This document shows, piece by piece, positions 1-7,346 of a stretch of 33,118 bases of DNA (its first letter is position 1; each line of letters begins with the position of its first letter). The DNA is taken from positions 1 to 33,118 of the forward strand of contig JAPJQL010000039.1 in the NCBI GenBank assembly GCA_030825115.1, given 5' to 3'. The translations under genes were made by a program, and so were the position numbers. The notes under the pieces were generated by a model that had not been told where the DNA came from, searched no databases, and was given only the letters and a program-made list of their open reading frames with translations. Origin of the DNA: Lachnospiraceae bacterium. GTDB lineage: Bacteria > Bacillota > Clostridia > Lachnospirales > Lachnospiraceae.

Positions 1-38
1 TCTTGTGAATTTTTCCATTGTAGCCACTTTTCTGGCAT
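1..38 (-). CDS. Start of a small phage gene, cut by the window edge
   Basis: An ATG at 36-38 on the minus strand is preceded by a strong AGGAGGG ribosome binding site. It opens a frame reading MPEKWLQWKNSQ before the window ends. It continues the minus-strand early operon, 18 bases after the stop of the previous gene. Too little is present to name it. Confidence 0.55.
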   Translation of the reverse strand, partial: MPEKWLQWKNSQ

Positions 39-56
39 TGTTTTCCCTCCTAAATC

Positions 57-437
57 TTAATAATAGCAATGGCACTTCTCACAATCACTTTTCTGACACC
101 TGTTCATTCGCCCCGACCAAGCTATTACCTTTCCCTTTGCATGGCACTGCTTTTTCCGCTTTTTCTTCATTTCACACCTCGCAAAAACTTTAAGTTTTTC
201 ATCTTCACGCATGACTCCGCTGGCTTCTGGCAACCGCTTCTCCACCGGGATCCAGTCGGTCAGCATTTTGCCGTCCATGATTTCCTCTGGTGTCAAACCA
301 GTATCCTCATATTCTCCCATCCTGTCGATTACTGCAAAAATATCTGCATTTGCTAAATCATCGTTTTCACATATTAAACCATATCTGCTTCCTACACTGG
401 TTTTGCCGTTCTTAGCTTTTCTTGTCAATCGTCTCAT
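57..437 (-). CDS. Phage protein with a DUF551-like segment and a Cys-rich tail
   Basis: This is a 126-residue protein. The N-terminal half carries the YEDTGLTPEEI motif that is very common in Firmicutes phage proteins. It is followed by DWIPVEKRLPEAS, the opening motif of DUF551-type proteins. The rest of a DUF551 domain is not obvious. Instead the protein ends in a Lys-rich stretch and a short cysteine cluster (CQKSDCEKCHCYY) that could bind zinc. The start has a GGGAAA-type ribosome binding site. It lies near the end of the early operon in this window. Function unknown. Confidence 0.7.
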   Translation of the reverse strand: MRRLTRKAKNGKTSVGSRYGLICENDDLANADIFAVIDRMGEYEDTGLTPEEIMDGKMLTDWIPVEKRLPEASGVMREDEKLKVFARCEMKKKRKKQCHAKGKVIAWSGRMNRCQKSDCEKCHCYY

Positions 438-468
438 AATTTCCCTTTCTCCGTCTCTAACGGAAAGC

Positions 469-594
469 TTAAGTTTGCGGATAATTTTCTAAGCTGATAA
501 TTGCCCAGCGAAGTGCCGCAACAGCTTCTAAATCACGTTCTTTTTCCGCCCTTTCAAGTAGCTTGTACAACTTTTCGATTTTTTGTGTATCCAT
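469..594 (-). CDS. 41-residue helical phage protein
   Basis: This short frame begins MDTQKIEKLYKLLERAEKE and ends in a TAA. An AAAGGAG ribosome binding site lies 6 bases before the ATG. The protein is charged and predicted mostly helical, with no cysteines. It sits 14 bases after the stop of the next gene upstream and 31 bases before the start of the following one, so it fits the operon. The spacing, ribosome binding site and lack of competing frames support it. Function unknown. Confidence 0.6.
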   Translation of the reverse strand: MDTQKIEKLYKLLERAEKERDLEAVAALRWAIISLENYPQT

Positions 595-608
595 ATCTTT
601 CTCCTTTT

Positions 609-848
609 CTAAACCAAGCCCTTAATTTCCTGTTGCGTGGCATTTTTTCTCCTTCTCATGCATTTCAGATGGTGCTCTGGCACATCTACATAGTCCCCAT
701 TGTCCAGCAATACACCAACTATACCTTCATAGCTTCCTATCACGGTCCCGCACAGGTTCTTCTTCCATGACTCGCCTCTCCACAGCCGGACACGGATTCC
801 AGGCGGGTCTATCTTATCCTTCTTCTTTTTTATCATCCTGATCGCCAT
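609..848 (-). CDS. Small basic phage protein with an SH3-like core
   Basis: The start is set at the ATG of MAIRMIKKKKDK because an ideal AAGGAGGTGG lies just before it; an in-frame upstream start would overlap that site. The 79-residue product has a Lys-rich N-terminus. It is followed by a beta-rich segment (GTVIGSYEGIVGVLLDNGDY) resembling KOW/SH3-like folds, and the tail is basic. A nucleic-acid-binding role is possible but is only inferred from charge and fold type. Confidence 0.6.
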   Translation of the reverse strand: MAIRMIKKKKDKIDPPGIRVRLWRGESWKKNLCGTVIGSYEGIVGVLLDNGDYVDVPEHHLKCMRRRKNATQQEIKGLV

Positions 849-861
849 ATGGTCCACCTCC

Positions 862-1413
862 TTAAATTCCAATGATCTGTGACGTGATCATATCTGCCAT
901 ATGCGTATACAGTACATTCGGGTATTTTTTAACTGCCTCCAGATAGCAGTCCCAGTTCTCCTTGTCATCAAATGCCCCCATATGCCACCGGATACAGAGC
1001 ATCTCCTCTTCTGTTATGTCCGGTATGATCCTGGCTGCCAGGATACAGGATTTATCCCCATGACCGCTCAACAGCATATTTTTGTTATAATCAATCCTGC
1101 CATCTTGGTCGATGACGTACTGGTCACATTTACACAGGTCGTGGAACATAGATACAACATACGGGCTGCGAGGTTTCTCCCATATCAATCCCATTTTTTC
1201 TGTGATGGATACGAGCTGTCTCATCATTTCCATGTGATGTTCAAACAGCATCCCCGGAGCATTCCCATGATGGCCCTTTGATGCCGGTGCATCAAAATAC
1301 CCCATTTCGACCAGCTGCTCCACCATGTTTCTGTCGATCATATCTATGTATGCGCGCAGCTTTATAAAGGATTCTACTTTGCTGGCATATCCCTTCTTTT
1401 TTATCGTTTCCAT
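862..1413 (-). CDS. HD-domain phosphohydrolase, phage-encoded
   Basis: This 183-residue protein has the pattern of the HD superfamily of metal-dependent phosphohydrolases. A histidine region (MLFEHHMEMM, about residues 56-65) is followed by the HD doublet in VSMFHDLCKCDQ. Next come a histidine in SGHGDKS, one in IRWHMGAF, and a final HMADMITS segment. Members act on nucleotides, cyclic nucleotides or deoxynucleotides, so a role in phage nucleotide metabolism or in removing host signalling nucleotides is plausible. The substrate cannot be read from the sequence. The ATG is preceded by AAGGAGG. It lies directly downstream of the HNH-like gene. Confidence 0.75.
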   Translation of the reverse strand: METIKKKGYASKVESFIKLRAYIDMIDRNMVEQLVEMGYFDAPASKGHHGNAPGMLFEHHMEMMRQLVSITEKMGLIWEKPRSPYVVSMFHDLCKCDQYVIDQDGRIDYNKNMLLSGHGDKSCILAARIIPDITEEEMLCIRWHMGAFDDKENWDCYLEAVKKYPNVLYTHMADMITSQIIGI

Positions 1414-1423
1414 ACGGTCCTCC

Positions 1424-1717
1424 TTATTCCTCCAGATAATTTTTCCCGATCAGTTTCATAAATTCTGTACGCGTATGCGTTCGCTCATATGCCTGCTGTG
1501 CTTCCTCTTTCAGCCTCCGGTCCAGTTCACGATTCCCACCATGCACCCCAGTCCCACTCCCCCGGTGGCACCGGATGCAGAGGTGGACTTTTAATCCCGC
1601 CCGCTCCGAGTGCTTCCGGTTTGCCGTCCCGAAAAAAATGTGGTGTTCCTCTAGCTGTCCCGTGCTTCCGCATACGTAGCATTCCCGTGCTTTAGGCAGC
1701 TCCATTATGCTCTTCAT
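1424..1717 (-). CDS. HNH-like zinc-finger phage protein
   Basis: The 97 residues contain CYVCGSTG, then LEEHHIFFGTANR, then HLCIRCHRG and GVHG. This order of CxxC, a histidine pair and CxxCH is typical of small phage HNH/recombination-endonuclease proteins (NinG- or DUF968-like). The first CxxC and the CIRC pair would hold a structural zinc, and the EEHH segment would be the catalytic His. The start overlaps the stop of the 438-residue gene by four bases (ATGA), which implies translational coupling. Nuclease activity is inferred from the motif only. Confidence 0.7.
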   Translation of the reverse strand: MKSIMELPKARECYVCGSTGQLEEHHIFFGTANRKHSERAGLKVHLCIRCHRGSGTGVHGGNRELDRRLKEEAQQAYERTHTRTEFMKLIGKNYLEE

Positions 1718-3030
1718 GATCCGCTATAGTCTTCCAGCTCCATCTGTCCGACTATCTGCTTCTGCTTTTTAATGTTCCGCATTTCATTTATAGCAGATGC
1801 AATATTAACGGCGGCGGAGTAGGCCGTATCGTAATCGCCCTCTTCCAACGCTTTTGCCATCCTGGACTTGCAAGCTTCTACCTCCTCCAAATGCTTCCGG
1901 TATGGGCTTTCGATCACCTCTATCGGCGCTTCCTCTCCCTTATTTCCCGGCTCCGGTTGCGCCGGCGCAATTTTCGGCTCCTCAGTATCCGGCTCCATGC
2001 TCCCAGCTCCTGCTTCCTGCGCTTTCTCTCTGTTTCCATCATCTGCGTCATTCCCATCTCTATCAGATGCATCCTCCTGCTCCCTTTCAGTATTTACTGA
2101 CACTCCTGCCGTTTTCTCTTCCTTCCGTACCGCTTCTTCCTTTTTCTTTGTGCCGTCCTCTGCCTGCTCCCGCTGGTCCCCAGCCTTTTCCATCGCATTT
2201 CCCGTTTTTTTCTGCTTTGCCTCATAGGTTTCCCCTGTCAGCTGCTCCCATGCCTGCTCCGGCGTGCTCCCGTATCTTGCGTCCATGCAGGCCCCTGCTA
2301 TTGTTCTTGCCAGATGCTGGAACGTGCATTCCTCCGTCTCTTCTGTCCGCATGTTCACCAGCTTTACATCCTGCCCCCTCCCCTTTACGGACAGTATGTA
2401 CCGCCCTTTTCCCGGTATCCTCGCAGTCATGGTTGCCTGCCCCGCCGGGCATAGCAGTTCCTCGGCTGTTTTCTCAAGCGTGCTCTGCGTGGCTTTTATG
2501 ATCTTAGGCTGTATGTCTATATATTCCTCCGGGTTCGACCTGTAGTATTCTTTTACAAATTCTGCAAAGATGTCCTCTGCCGGGTATCCCCCTTCCTTCT
2601 TTTTTTCCATTGCCAGCTCCAGCGGCGTTGTTTTCTTTTCTTCCTTGTACTCCGCCTTCAACAAGCGGACTTCCTCCCTTGTTGTGCTGTTCGGCAGCAC
2701 TTCGATCACCGCGTCTGGGAGCTGGAGCATCTCCGCAAGCACTGTCGCTGCATATCCCTCATATTTCCCGTCCAGCCCGGCGGAATATCCGCCTTCCGAG
2801 AACCTTTTGTTCACCGACATCATCCGTGATACCGTATCCGGCTTGATCTTATACCTGTTCCACGCGAAATCCGCTACGGTCCTGTACCCTGAGCTGTACA
2901 GGATGTCTGTGTCCTGCGCCTTTCGGAGCATGTACCCCATCAGGATATAGTTGTCCACCGTATTTCTGTATGCCTGGTCAAACGCCCTTTCATATTCTGC
3001 ATAGCTGTCCCACTGCATGATCTCTTCCAT
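1714..3030 (-). CDS. Unrecognised phage protein with an acidic, disordered linker
   Basis: I do not recognise a named family in this 438-residue protein. Residues 1-260 look folded, with mixed helices and a beta-rich segment near ARIPGKGRYILSV. They begin with a helical region rich in aromatic residues (DSYAEYERAFDQAYRNT). Residues about 265-375 are a low-complexity Glu/Lys/Asp/Ala stretch likely to be disordered. A helical C-terminal piece (about 376-425) follows. It lies 3 bases after PcfJ and is coupled to the HNH-like gene. A DNA-binding or replication-accessory role fits the neighbourhood but is not shown. A second ATG four codons in has comparable support as the start. Confidence 0.75.
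   Translation of the reverse strand: MEEIMQWDSYAEYERAFDQAYRNTVDNYILMGYMLRKAQDTDILYSSGYRTVADFAWNRYKIKPDTVSRMMSVNKRFSEGGYSAGLDGKYEGYAATVLAEMLQLPDAVIEVLPNSTTREEVRLLKAEYKEEKKTTPLELAMEKKKEGGYPAEDIFAEFVKEYYRSNPEEYIDIQPKIIKATQSTLEKTAEELLCPAGQATMTARIPGKGRYILSVKGRGQDVKLVNMRTEETEECTFQHLARTIAGACMDARYGSTPEQAWEQLTGETYEAKQKKTGNAMEKAGDQREQAEDGTKKKEEAVRKEEKTAGVSVNTEREQEDASDRDGNDADDGNREKAQEAGAGSMEPDTEEPKIAPAQPEPGNKGEEAPIEVIESPYRKHLEEVEACKSRMAKALEEGDYDTAYSAAVNIASAINEMRNIKKQKQIVGQMELEDYSGS
1957..1970. repeat. Palindrome copy 1, TTGCGCCGGCGCAA
   Basis: This is a perfect 14-base palindrome inside the 438-residue gene, followed on the plus strand by ATTTTC. The same TTGCGCYGGCGCAA word recurs at 7307 and 11866 in the same element, in other genes and reading frames. 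Confidence 0.6.
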
Positions 3031-3033
3031 CCC

Positions 3034-5253
3034 TTATATCGCCTCCATGAAGTCCTGCTCCAGCACATCTGCAAGGAGCTTCCCCTGCAGACGGCCGTGC
3101 CATATCTTATTTCCGTTCTTCCTTAATTCCTTATAATTTTCTTTCCGTTTCCGGTCGGCCTCTTCCGCCAGGGCTTTTTCCTCTTCACTTAACTGGCGTT
3201 TTATTTTTTTCTGCCATTTTTTCAGGAATGGCACCGCTGCGTTGAGGTCTTGGTTCTGGGTATCCCCTACTGTCCGTTTCTGCCGTATGTTCCCCCCTGG
3301 CTCTACCTCGATCGTATACCACGGCTTCTTTTCCGCATTCTTTCTCCGCAGGAATACCAGATATGATTCCCTACTGGTGATGCGCTCAAAATAGTAATCA
3401 CAGGTATGGATGCAGTGCCGCAGTATGGTCCCTTCCCTTACGATATCGGATATCCCGGTAGGCGCCTTGATGCAGTACTCCCCGTCTTCGAATTCATATT
3501 TCCCAAGTGTTCCGCATACTGTGTCTACCTCGGGGAACTGCTTTTTGATCTCCTTTGCGATTTTTTCAATTCCTTTCGCCTCGATCTGGTCGATTGCGTC
3601 GGCATGGGCTGTCCACAGATCTTTCGGCCTGTATATCATTTCATTTTCCAGGTCCATCCTCAGTTTCCTCGCCATGTCCAGGTAATCCTTCCATGTCTGC
3701 ATGGTCTGCTGTATGCTCTCGCCGGATGCGCCGGCCTGCTTTTCCATGTAATTCCATATCCTCTTGTACGTCATCCTGTTTGATATGAATTTAAGGCTCA
3801 CAGGCTCGATCCCAGCTTCTGCAAACACTTTTATCATCATGTCATCCCACTCTGTATTGCTCCGTTTCTCAGCCTGCATCCATGCAAGCGCAGCTTTCCC
3901 CGGCCCTATCGCCCGCATACGGTTCAGCCTTCCCCTGTCAATCCCAAGCATCTTAAACAGCTCTGTCTCCCCCTCATTGATACTGCCTTCAAAGTCATAC
4001 GGTCTTTCAGCGTATTCGAGCGCCATTGTCTCCATCCCGGCCTTTGCCAGCTTCTCGATTGCTGGGTACATCCTCTCCATGTGCAGGTATTTTGCAGCTG
4101 ACATACGCAGCCCTGCCTTGATCATGCAGGAAAGGCTTGAGTTCCTGTCCATTTTCTTTTCCACATGTGCAATGTTTTTCCGGTATACTTCCTTTTTCCC
4201 CTCACACAGCCACGGCCTCCAATCATCTGCCTTGCACCATCTCGTGTATTTGTTCTTGTACATTTCATATCTGTACGTATCGATCCGCCCGTCCCTCACC
4301 AGCATCCGCTGGTATTCATGCATATGATATTCTGGTCGGCGGTGATCCTCGGTCTCGATCTTGCAGCTGATCTCAAAGTCCCTTACAGCAAATCCTCCCT
4401 GGATCCCCTGGATCAAGGTCCCATAATAGCACTTCCCGCTCGATACCGTCTTGATCTTCCCTACGCATATCAGCTCTGCCGCCCTCCCACACACCGGGCA
4501 TTTATAATCTTCCCGATGATGAGGGATCTTTGTGATCGGCACGTCTTTCCCGCAATGTCGGCAGTATCCTTTTTTTGCACCACCCTTCTCATAATTGTAG
4601 ATAATGTAATCGTCCCTGACCGTTTCTACTTCCATCCATGCCTTGAACCCATACGGGATTTTTGGCATCAGCTTCATATCTGCATCCCACGGCTCCTGCT
4701 CCCGCTTTTCCTTCTCCTCGATCCGCCTCTCCCGCATAGTCTGCTGCCAGATATCTATCATCTCCACCGCGTCCGTCCTGTTCGTGGCGATCCCGCTCTC
4801 TCTCAGCAGGTCTTTTATATTGTTTTTTCCATCCTGGCTTATGAATGTCTTACCCACCTTATGCCTGTCTTCCACAGTTATCTGGCTGTCATGATCCCAT
4901 ACGCCTTCAAGGTTCTGTATCATTCCGGTGCGCCACCTTGTTTCTTTCCCTTCCCTGTCAAGCTCCCTTGTGATATATTCTTCCCCTGCCGGGTTGATGA
5001 AGACCTCGTATTTCGGTGTCCGTACTCCATCCCTCAAGTCATCCGCGAAAAAAACCGAGGCTTTCAGGTACGCTCCAAGGCTTTGGCAGCGCAGGAGCAG
5101 CCTGTATTCTGCCTTTTCTGCTTTGTATTCTATATATCTGTGCTGGTCATAGTCGTATTTCTGGCAGCGTACCTCCACGATCCTACTGGCCTTCTCCATC
5201 ATCTGATCGGTGACATTCAATGCCCTGAGTTTTCTCAGCTCATTTTTTCTCAC
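3034..5253 (-). CDS. PcfJ-like protein
   Basis: This 739-residue protein belongs to the PcfJ-like family found in Firmicutes prophages and conjugative elements. A zinc-ribbon-like pair lies near residues 228-255 (YCRHCG and YKCPVCGR). The C-terminal region, about residues 595-665, carries the family block (GTILRHCIHTC, then YLVFLRR, then YTIEVEPGG). The biochemical role is not established. The start is set at the GTG (V of VRKNELRK), because AAAGGAGG lies 9 bases before it; the upstream ATG would place that site inside the coding region. The start overlaps the end of the DUF7666-like gene by 14 bases. The PcfK-like partner lies two genes upstream. Confidence 0.85.
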   Translation of the reverse strand: MRKNELRKLRALNVTDQMMEKASRIVEVRCQKYDYDQHRYIEYKAEKAEYRLLLRCQSLGAYLKASVFFADDLRDGVRTPKYEVFINPAGEEYITRELDREGKETRWRTGMIQNLEGVWDHDSQITVEDRHKVGKTFISQDGKNNIKDLLRESGIATNRTDAVEMIDIWQQTMRERRIEEKEKREQEPWDADMKLMPKIPYGFKAWMEVETVRDDYIIYNYEKGGAKKGYCRHCGKDVPITKIPHHREDYKCPVCGRAAELICVGKIKTVSSGKCYYGTLIQGIQGGFAVRDFEISCKIETEDHRRPEYHMHEYQRMLVRDGRIDTYRYEMYKNKYTRWCKADDWRPWLCEGKKEVYRKNIAHVEKKMDRNSSLSCMIKAGLRMSAAKYLHMERMYPAIEKLAKAGMETMALEYAERPYDFEGSINEGETELFKMLGIDRGRLNRMRAIGPGKAALAWMQAEKRSNTEWDDMMIKVFAEAGIEPVSLKFISNRMTYKRIWNYMEKQAGASGESIQQTMQTWKDYLDMARKLRMDLENEMIYRPKDLWTAHADAIDQIEAKGIEKIAKEIKKQFPEVDTVCGTLGKYEFEDGEYCIKAPTGISDIVREGTILRHCIHTCDYYFERITSRESYLVFLRRKNAEKKPWYTIEVEPGGNIRQKRTVGDTQNQDLNAAVPFLKKWQKKIKRQLSEEEKALAEEADRKRKENYKELRKNGNKIWHGRLQGKLLADVLEQDFMEAI

Positions 5254-5806
5254 GTCTTCTCGCCTCCTTTCCATCAGTCCGGTACGTGGCTCCCGCTTTG
5301 AACTCTCTGCCGTCTATCTGGTATACGGCTATTTCTTCAATCTCCCTGCTGTCTTCCTTTTCCTTTACCAGGAACAGTGTCGCCCCTTCATATCCAGATG
5401 CTGTCGGATGTTTCCCGCGCACTACCACGATCTTCTCATCCGGCCGTCCGCTCCCGTGCTCCTGGTACACTGACCCGCTGTATTTCCGGTTTGGGTGTTT
5501 CTGCATCCACCTGCATTGCAGTGCCCCAAGCTGCTGTATGTCGATCTCCTTTATGACCTTTAACTTTGTGCAGGATATCCTGCCGCTCCCATCCTCGTGT
5601 ATGTCTCCCCCCGCATCAACGATGCAGTACCTGCTCCCGTTCCACCCGTACCAGCGGATCACCTCGATCGGCTCCTCGACGCAATGGAATCCGGTTCTCG
5701 CACAGTTCGCCGCCCCCTCTTCATATTCTTTTCCTACGGCATACTGGAATTTCCCTCTCCCCATCGTACATGTAAGGTCCGCGTTAAATCCCTTTACCGC
5801 GATCAT
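5240..5806 (-). CDS. DUF7666-like phage protein
   Basis: The product is 188 residues. The N-terminal half begins MIAVKGFNADLTC and continues with GKFQYAVGKEYEE, TGFHCVEEPIEV, GSRYCIVDAGGDIHED and GRISCTKL. This is the recognisable pattern of DUF7666-type proteins common beside PcfK/PcfJ in Lachnospiraceae prophages. The C-terminal 70 residues (from about KIVVVRGKHP) form a separate small beta-rich segment. The start has GGAGGGG 6 bases before the ATG and overlaps the preceding gene by 23 bases. No catalytic function is known to me. Confidence 0.75.
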   Translation of the reverse strand: MIAVKGFNADLTCTMGRGKFQYAVGKEYEEGAANCARTGFHCVEEPIEVIRWYGWNGSRYCIVDAGGDIHEDGSGRISCTKLKVIKEIDIQQLGALQCRWMQKHPNRKYSGSVYQEHGSGRPDEKIVVVRGKHPTASGYEGATLFLVKEKEDSREIEEIAVYQIDGREFKAGATYRTDGKEARRREKK

Positions 5807-6227
5807 GGGTCTTCCCCTCCTTCCCGCTCCCAGTCCTCGTCCCGCTCCTGACTGCCAGTTCCATGGCTTCTCCCCCGATATCCGATGTGGCTTCCTGCAT
5901 CTTCTCCATCTTTTTTTCACACTTTTTCTTCTTCGCTTCGTAGTCGTATCCGATCTGTGCCGCGAGTCCGTCAGCCATTTTAGCAAAATGTTCCTTGTAC
6001 CAGTCCCACATGGGGTCTTCTTTGTCACGAATACGACGGATATAGTCTTTCAGGATGCATACCATGAACACGATGTCCCCGTAGGCGCACCTCACCTCGT
6101 AGTTTGATATCGGCCTTGTGTTGACGTTGACCGCCCCTTTGATCTCCACTTCCCTTAACGCATCTTCTCCCAGGTCTTCCTGCTCCTGCTCCAGCATCCA
6201 GAAGAAGAACTCCTCTTTTTCATCCAT
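5784..6227 (-). CDS. Hypothetical phage protein, helical and Lys-rich
   Basis: This 147-residue protein starts MDEKEEFFFWMLEQEQEDL. A GGAGGG ribosome binding site precedes the ATG, and the gene overlaps the PcfK-like stop by 8 bases. The middle (YGDIVFMVCILKDYIRRI) is hydrophobic and helical. A Lys-rich coiled-coil-like segment (about residues 95-112) follows, then a Gly/Arg-rich tail. I recognise no family. It sits between the PcfK-like and DUF7666-like genes in the same operon, and all junctions overlap, so co-translation is likely. Confidence 0.65.
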   Translation of the reverse strand: MDEKEEFFFWMLEQEQEDLGEDALREVEIKGAVNVNTRPISNYEVRCAYGDIVFMVCILKDYIRRIRDKEDPMWDWYKEHFAKMADGLAAQIGYDYEAKKKKCEKKMEKMQEATSDIGGEAMELAVRSGTRTGSGKEGKTHDRGKGI

Positions 6228-6714
6228 TTTTCTTCCCTCCGAGATAATACCTTTTGATGATCTTCCGGGCGGTCCCTGCTCCCGGGATCCCCAGTGTGAC
6301 TTTATATTTGATATTGCAGGCTGACAGGATGTCCCTGTCGACCGGTCTTGCATATTCCAGCCCCCATTTCAGCAGTTCGGCAATGCATCCTCTCAGGCTC
6401 TTCCCTTTCTTCCTTACCGCTTTCTGCATCTCCGGCTCCTCCATGCAGGCTGCCTTGATGTAATCCACCCAGTCCGCCATGATCTCATATGGTTCCAGTT
6501 CCGCTTCCTCGACTTTTAATTTCCCGATCGCCGCCATCAGCGGGGTCGCAAGCTTCCCTGTACATCCGTCAATAAAGTCCTGCGCGTCCTCGGTGTCTAT
6601 CCCGTTCTCGGATGCCAGAGCAATCAGTGCCCCCGTATCCCCCGCGTCTAATAATTCCTGCGCTGCTTCGTTCAGTTCTGCGCTGGAAGTAAATTCCCCG
6701 AATTTCTCAAACAT
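6220..6714 (-). CDS. PcfK-like protein
   Basis: This 164-residue protein carries the PcfK-like pattern: an N-terminal MFEKFGEF and AAQELLDAGD, then PLMAAIGKL, RKKGKSLRGCIAELLKWG, and a basic C-terminus with VTLGIPGAGTARKIIKRYY. PcfK and PcfJ are usually encoded together on conjugative elements and prophages; their joint role is unknown. The start is the ATG with GGAAGGAGG upstream. It overlaps the previous gene by 8 bases. A longer in-frame reading starts inside that gene and has no binding site. Confidence 0.8.
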   Translation of the reverse strand: MFEKFGEFTSSAELNEAAQELLDAGDTGALIALASENGIDTEDAQDFIDGCTGKLATPLMAAIGKLKVEEAELEPYEIMADWVDYIKAACMEEPEMQKAVRKKGKSLRGCIAELLKWGLEYARPVDRDILSACNIKYKVTLGIPGAGTARKIIKRYYLGGKKNG

Positions 6715-6970
6715 CGCTTCCTCCTTCCACCTGCCCAAGCAGGATGTCTGTGTATGTTGCCGTCCTCCGTCTGCTCCCATCTGTCTCCAGCTCTACCAGG
6801 AACGGGTATACCGCCGTTACCTTATGCTCCACCCGGATGGGTGCCATCAGGCGCTCCCCCAGCCGGTTGTACCTGATCTCCCCCTGTATGATGTCTCCGA
6901 CCCGGATCGATCTCCTCAGTGCGTCAATATCCCCTTTCCGGTACTTTGCCCGGATCTCACTATTGTTCAT
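6707..6970 (-). CDS. Small phage hypothetical protein, beta-rich
   Basis: The 87-residue product starts MNNSEIRAKYRKGD with GGGAGGG ahead of the ATG. After a short helix it has a beta-rich segment (VGDIIQGEIRYN, then HKVTAVYPFLVELE, then RTATYTDILLG) that looks like a small barrel. The start lies one base after the stop of the RNase-H-like gene. No family recognised; conserved phage accessory proteins of this look are common in early operons. Confidence 0.65.
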   Translation of the reverse strand: MNNSEIRAKYRKGDIDALRRSIRVGDIIQGEIRYNRLGERLMAPIRVEHKVTAVYPFLVELETDGSRRRTATYTDILLGQVEGGSDV

Positions 6971-6971
6971 T

Positions 6972-7343
6972 TTATGCCCTCCCGTCTATGTACAGGAACC
7001 GGGCCGAATGCGGGGCAAGCGCCTCCCTGGCCTGCTTCCACTGCCCGGCGTTCCTGACTTCCTTTCCTTTCGCATTTTTCCAGCCGTTCCGCTCCCAGTT
7101 CACGATCCATCCCTGTTTGAACGGCTCTACGATATATTCCGATGATGTGTAGATATCCAGCATGCATGGACGTTGCAGCACCTTGACTGCTTCGATCAGT
7201 GCCTGGATGTAGTTGCTGTTTTTAGTTGCGTCACGGTCCTTTACGATCTCCCGCTCATGGGGTTCGCCGTTCCCATCCACAAAAGCCAGCCGCGCCCAGT
7301 AATTACTTGCGCTGGCGCAAATTTCTATGTTTACTTTGTACAC
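6972..7343 (-). CDS. Catalytically dead RNase-H-like protein
   Basis: The second half of this 123-residue protein follows the order of RNase HI elements: ALIEAVKVL, then LDIYTSSEYIVEPF, then GWIVNWERNGWKN, then GKEVRN, then a closing RFLYIDGRA. In active RNase H the strand-4 motif is TDSxY; here it is TSSEY, so the catalytic Asp is gone. The N-terminal catalytic Asp motif is also absent (VNIEICASASN), and the terminal Asp/His loop is cut short. The fold assignment is inference from motif order. The start is a GTG with GGAGGGG upstream, three bases after the replication gene. It may bind RNA/DNA hybrids rather than cut them. Confidence 0.65.
   Translation of the reverse strand: MYKVNIEICASASNYWARLAFVDGNGEPHEREIVKDRDATKNSNYIQALIEAVKVLQRPCMLDIYTSSEYIVEPFKQGWIVNWERNGWKNAKGKEVRNAGQWKQAREALAPHSARFLYIDGRA
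7307..7321. repeat. Palindrome copy 2, TTGCGCTGGCGCAAA
   Basis: Six-base arms TTGCGC/GCGCAA around TG, followed on the plus strand by an A/T run (AATTTC). It lies inside the RNase-H-like gene and is identical over 15 bases to the copy at 11866. Confidence 0.6.
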
Positions 7344-7346
7344 CGT

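Noticed and set aside
1854..2501. Pro/Leu/Ser-rich 215-residue plus-strand frame
   Set aside because: It is the antisense reading of the Glu/Lys-rich linker of the 438-residue gene.
4165..5301. 378-residue open frame on the plus strand opposite the PcfJ-like gene
   Set aside because: It mirrors a long, well-supported gene, lacks a ribosome binding site and has a Cys/Pro/Phe-rich make-up typical of antisense frames.
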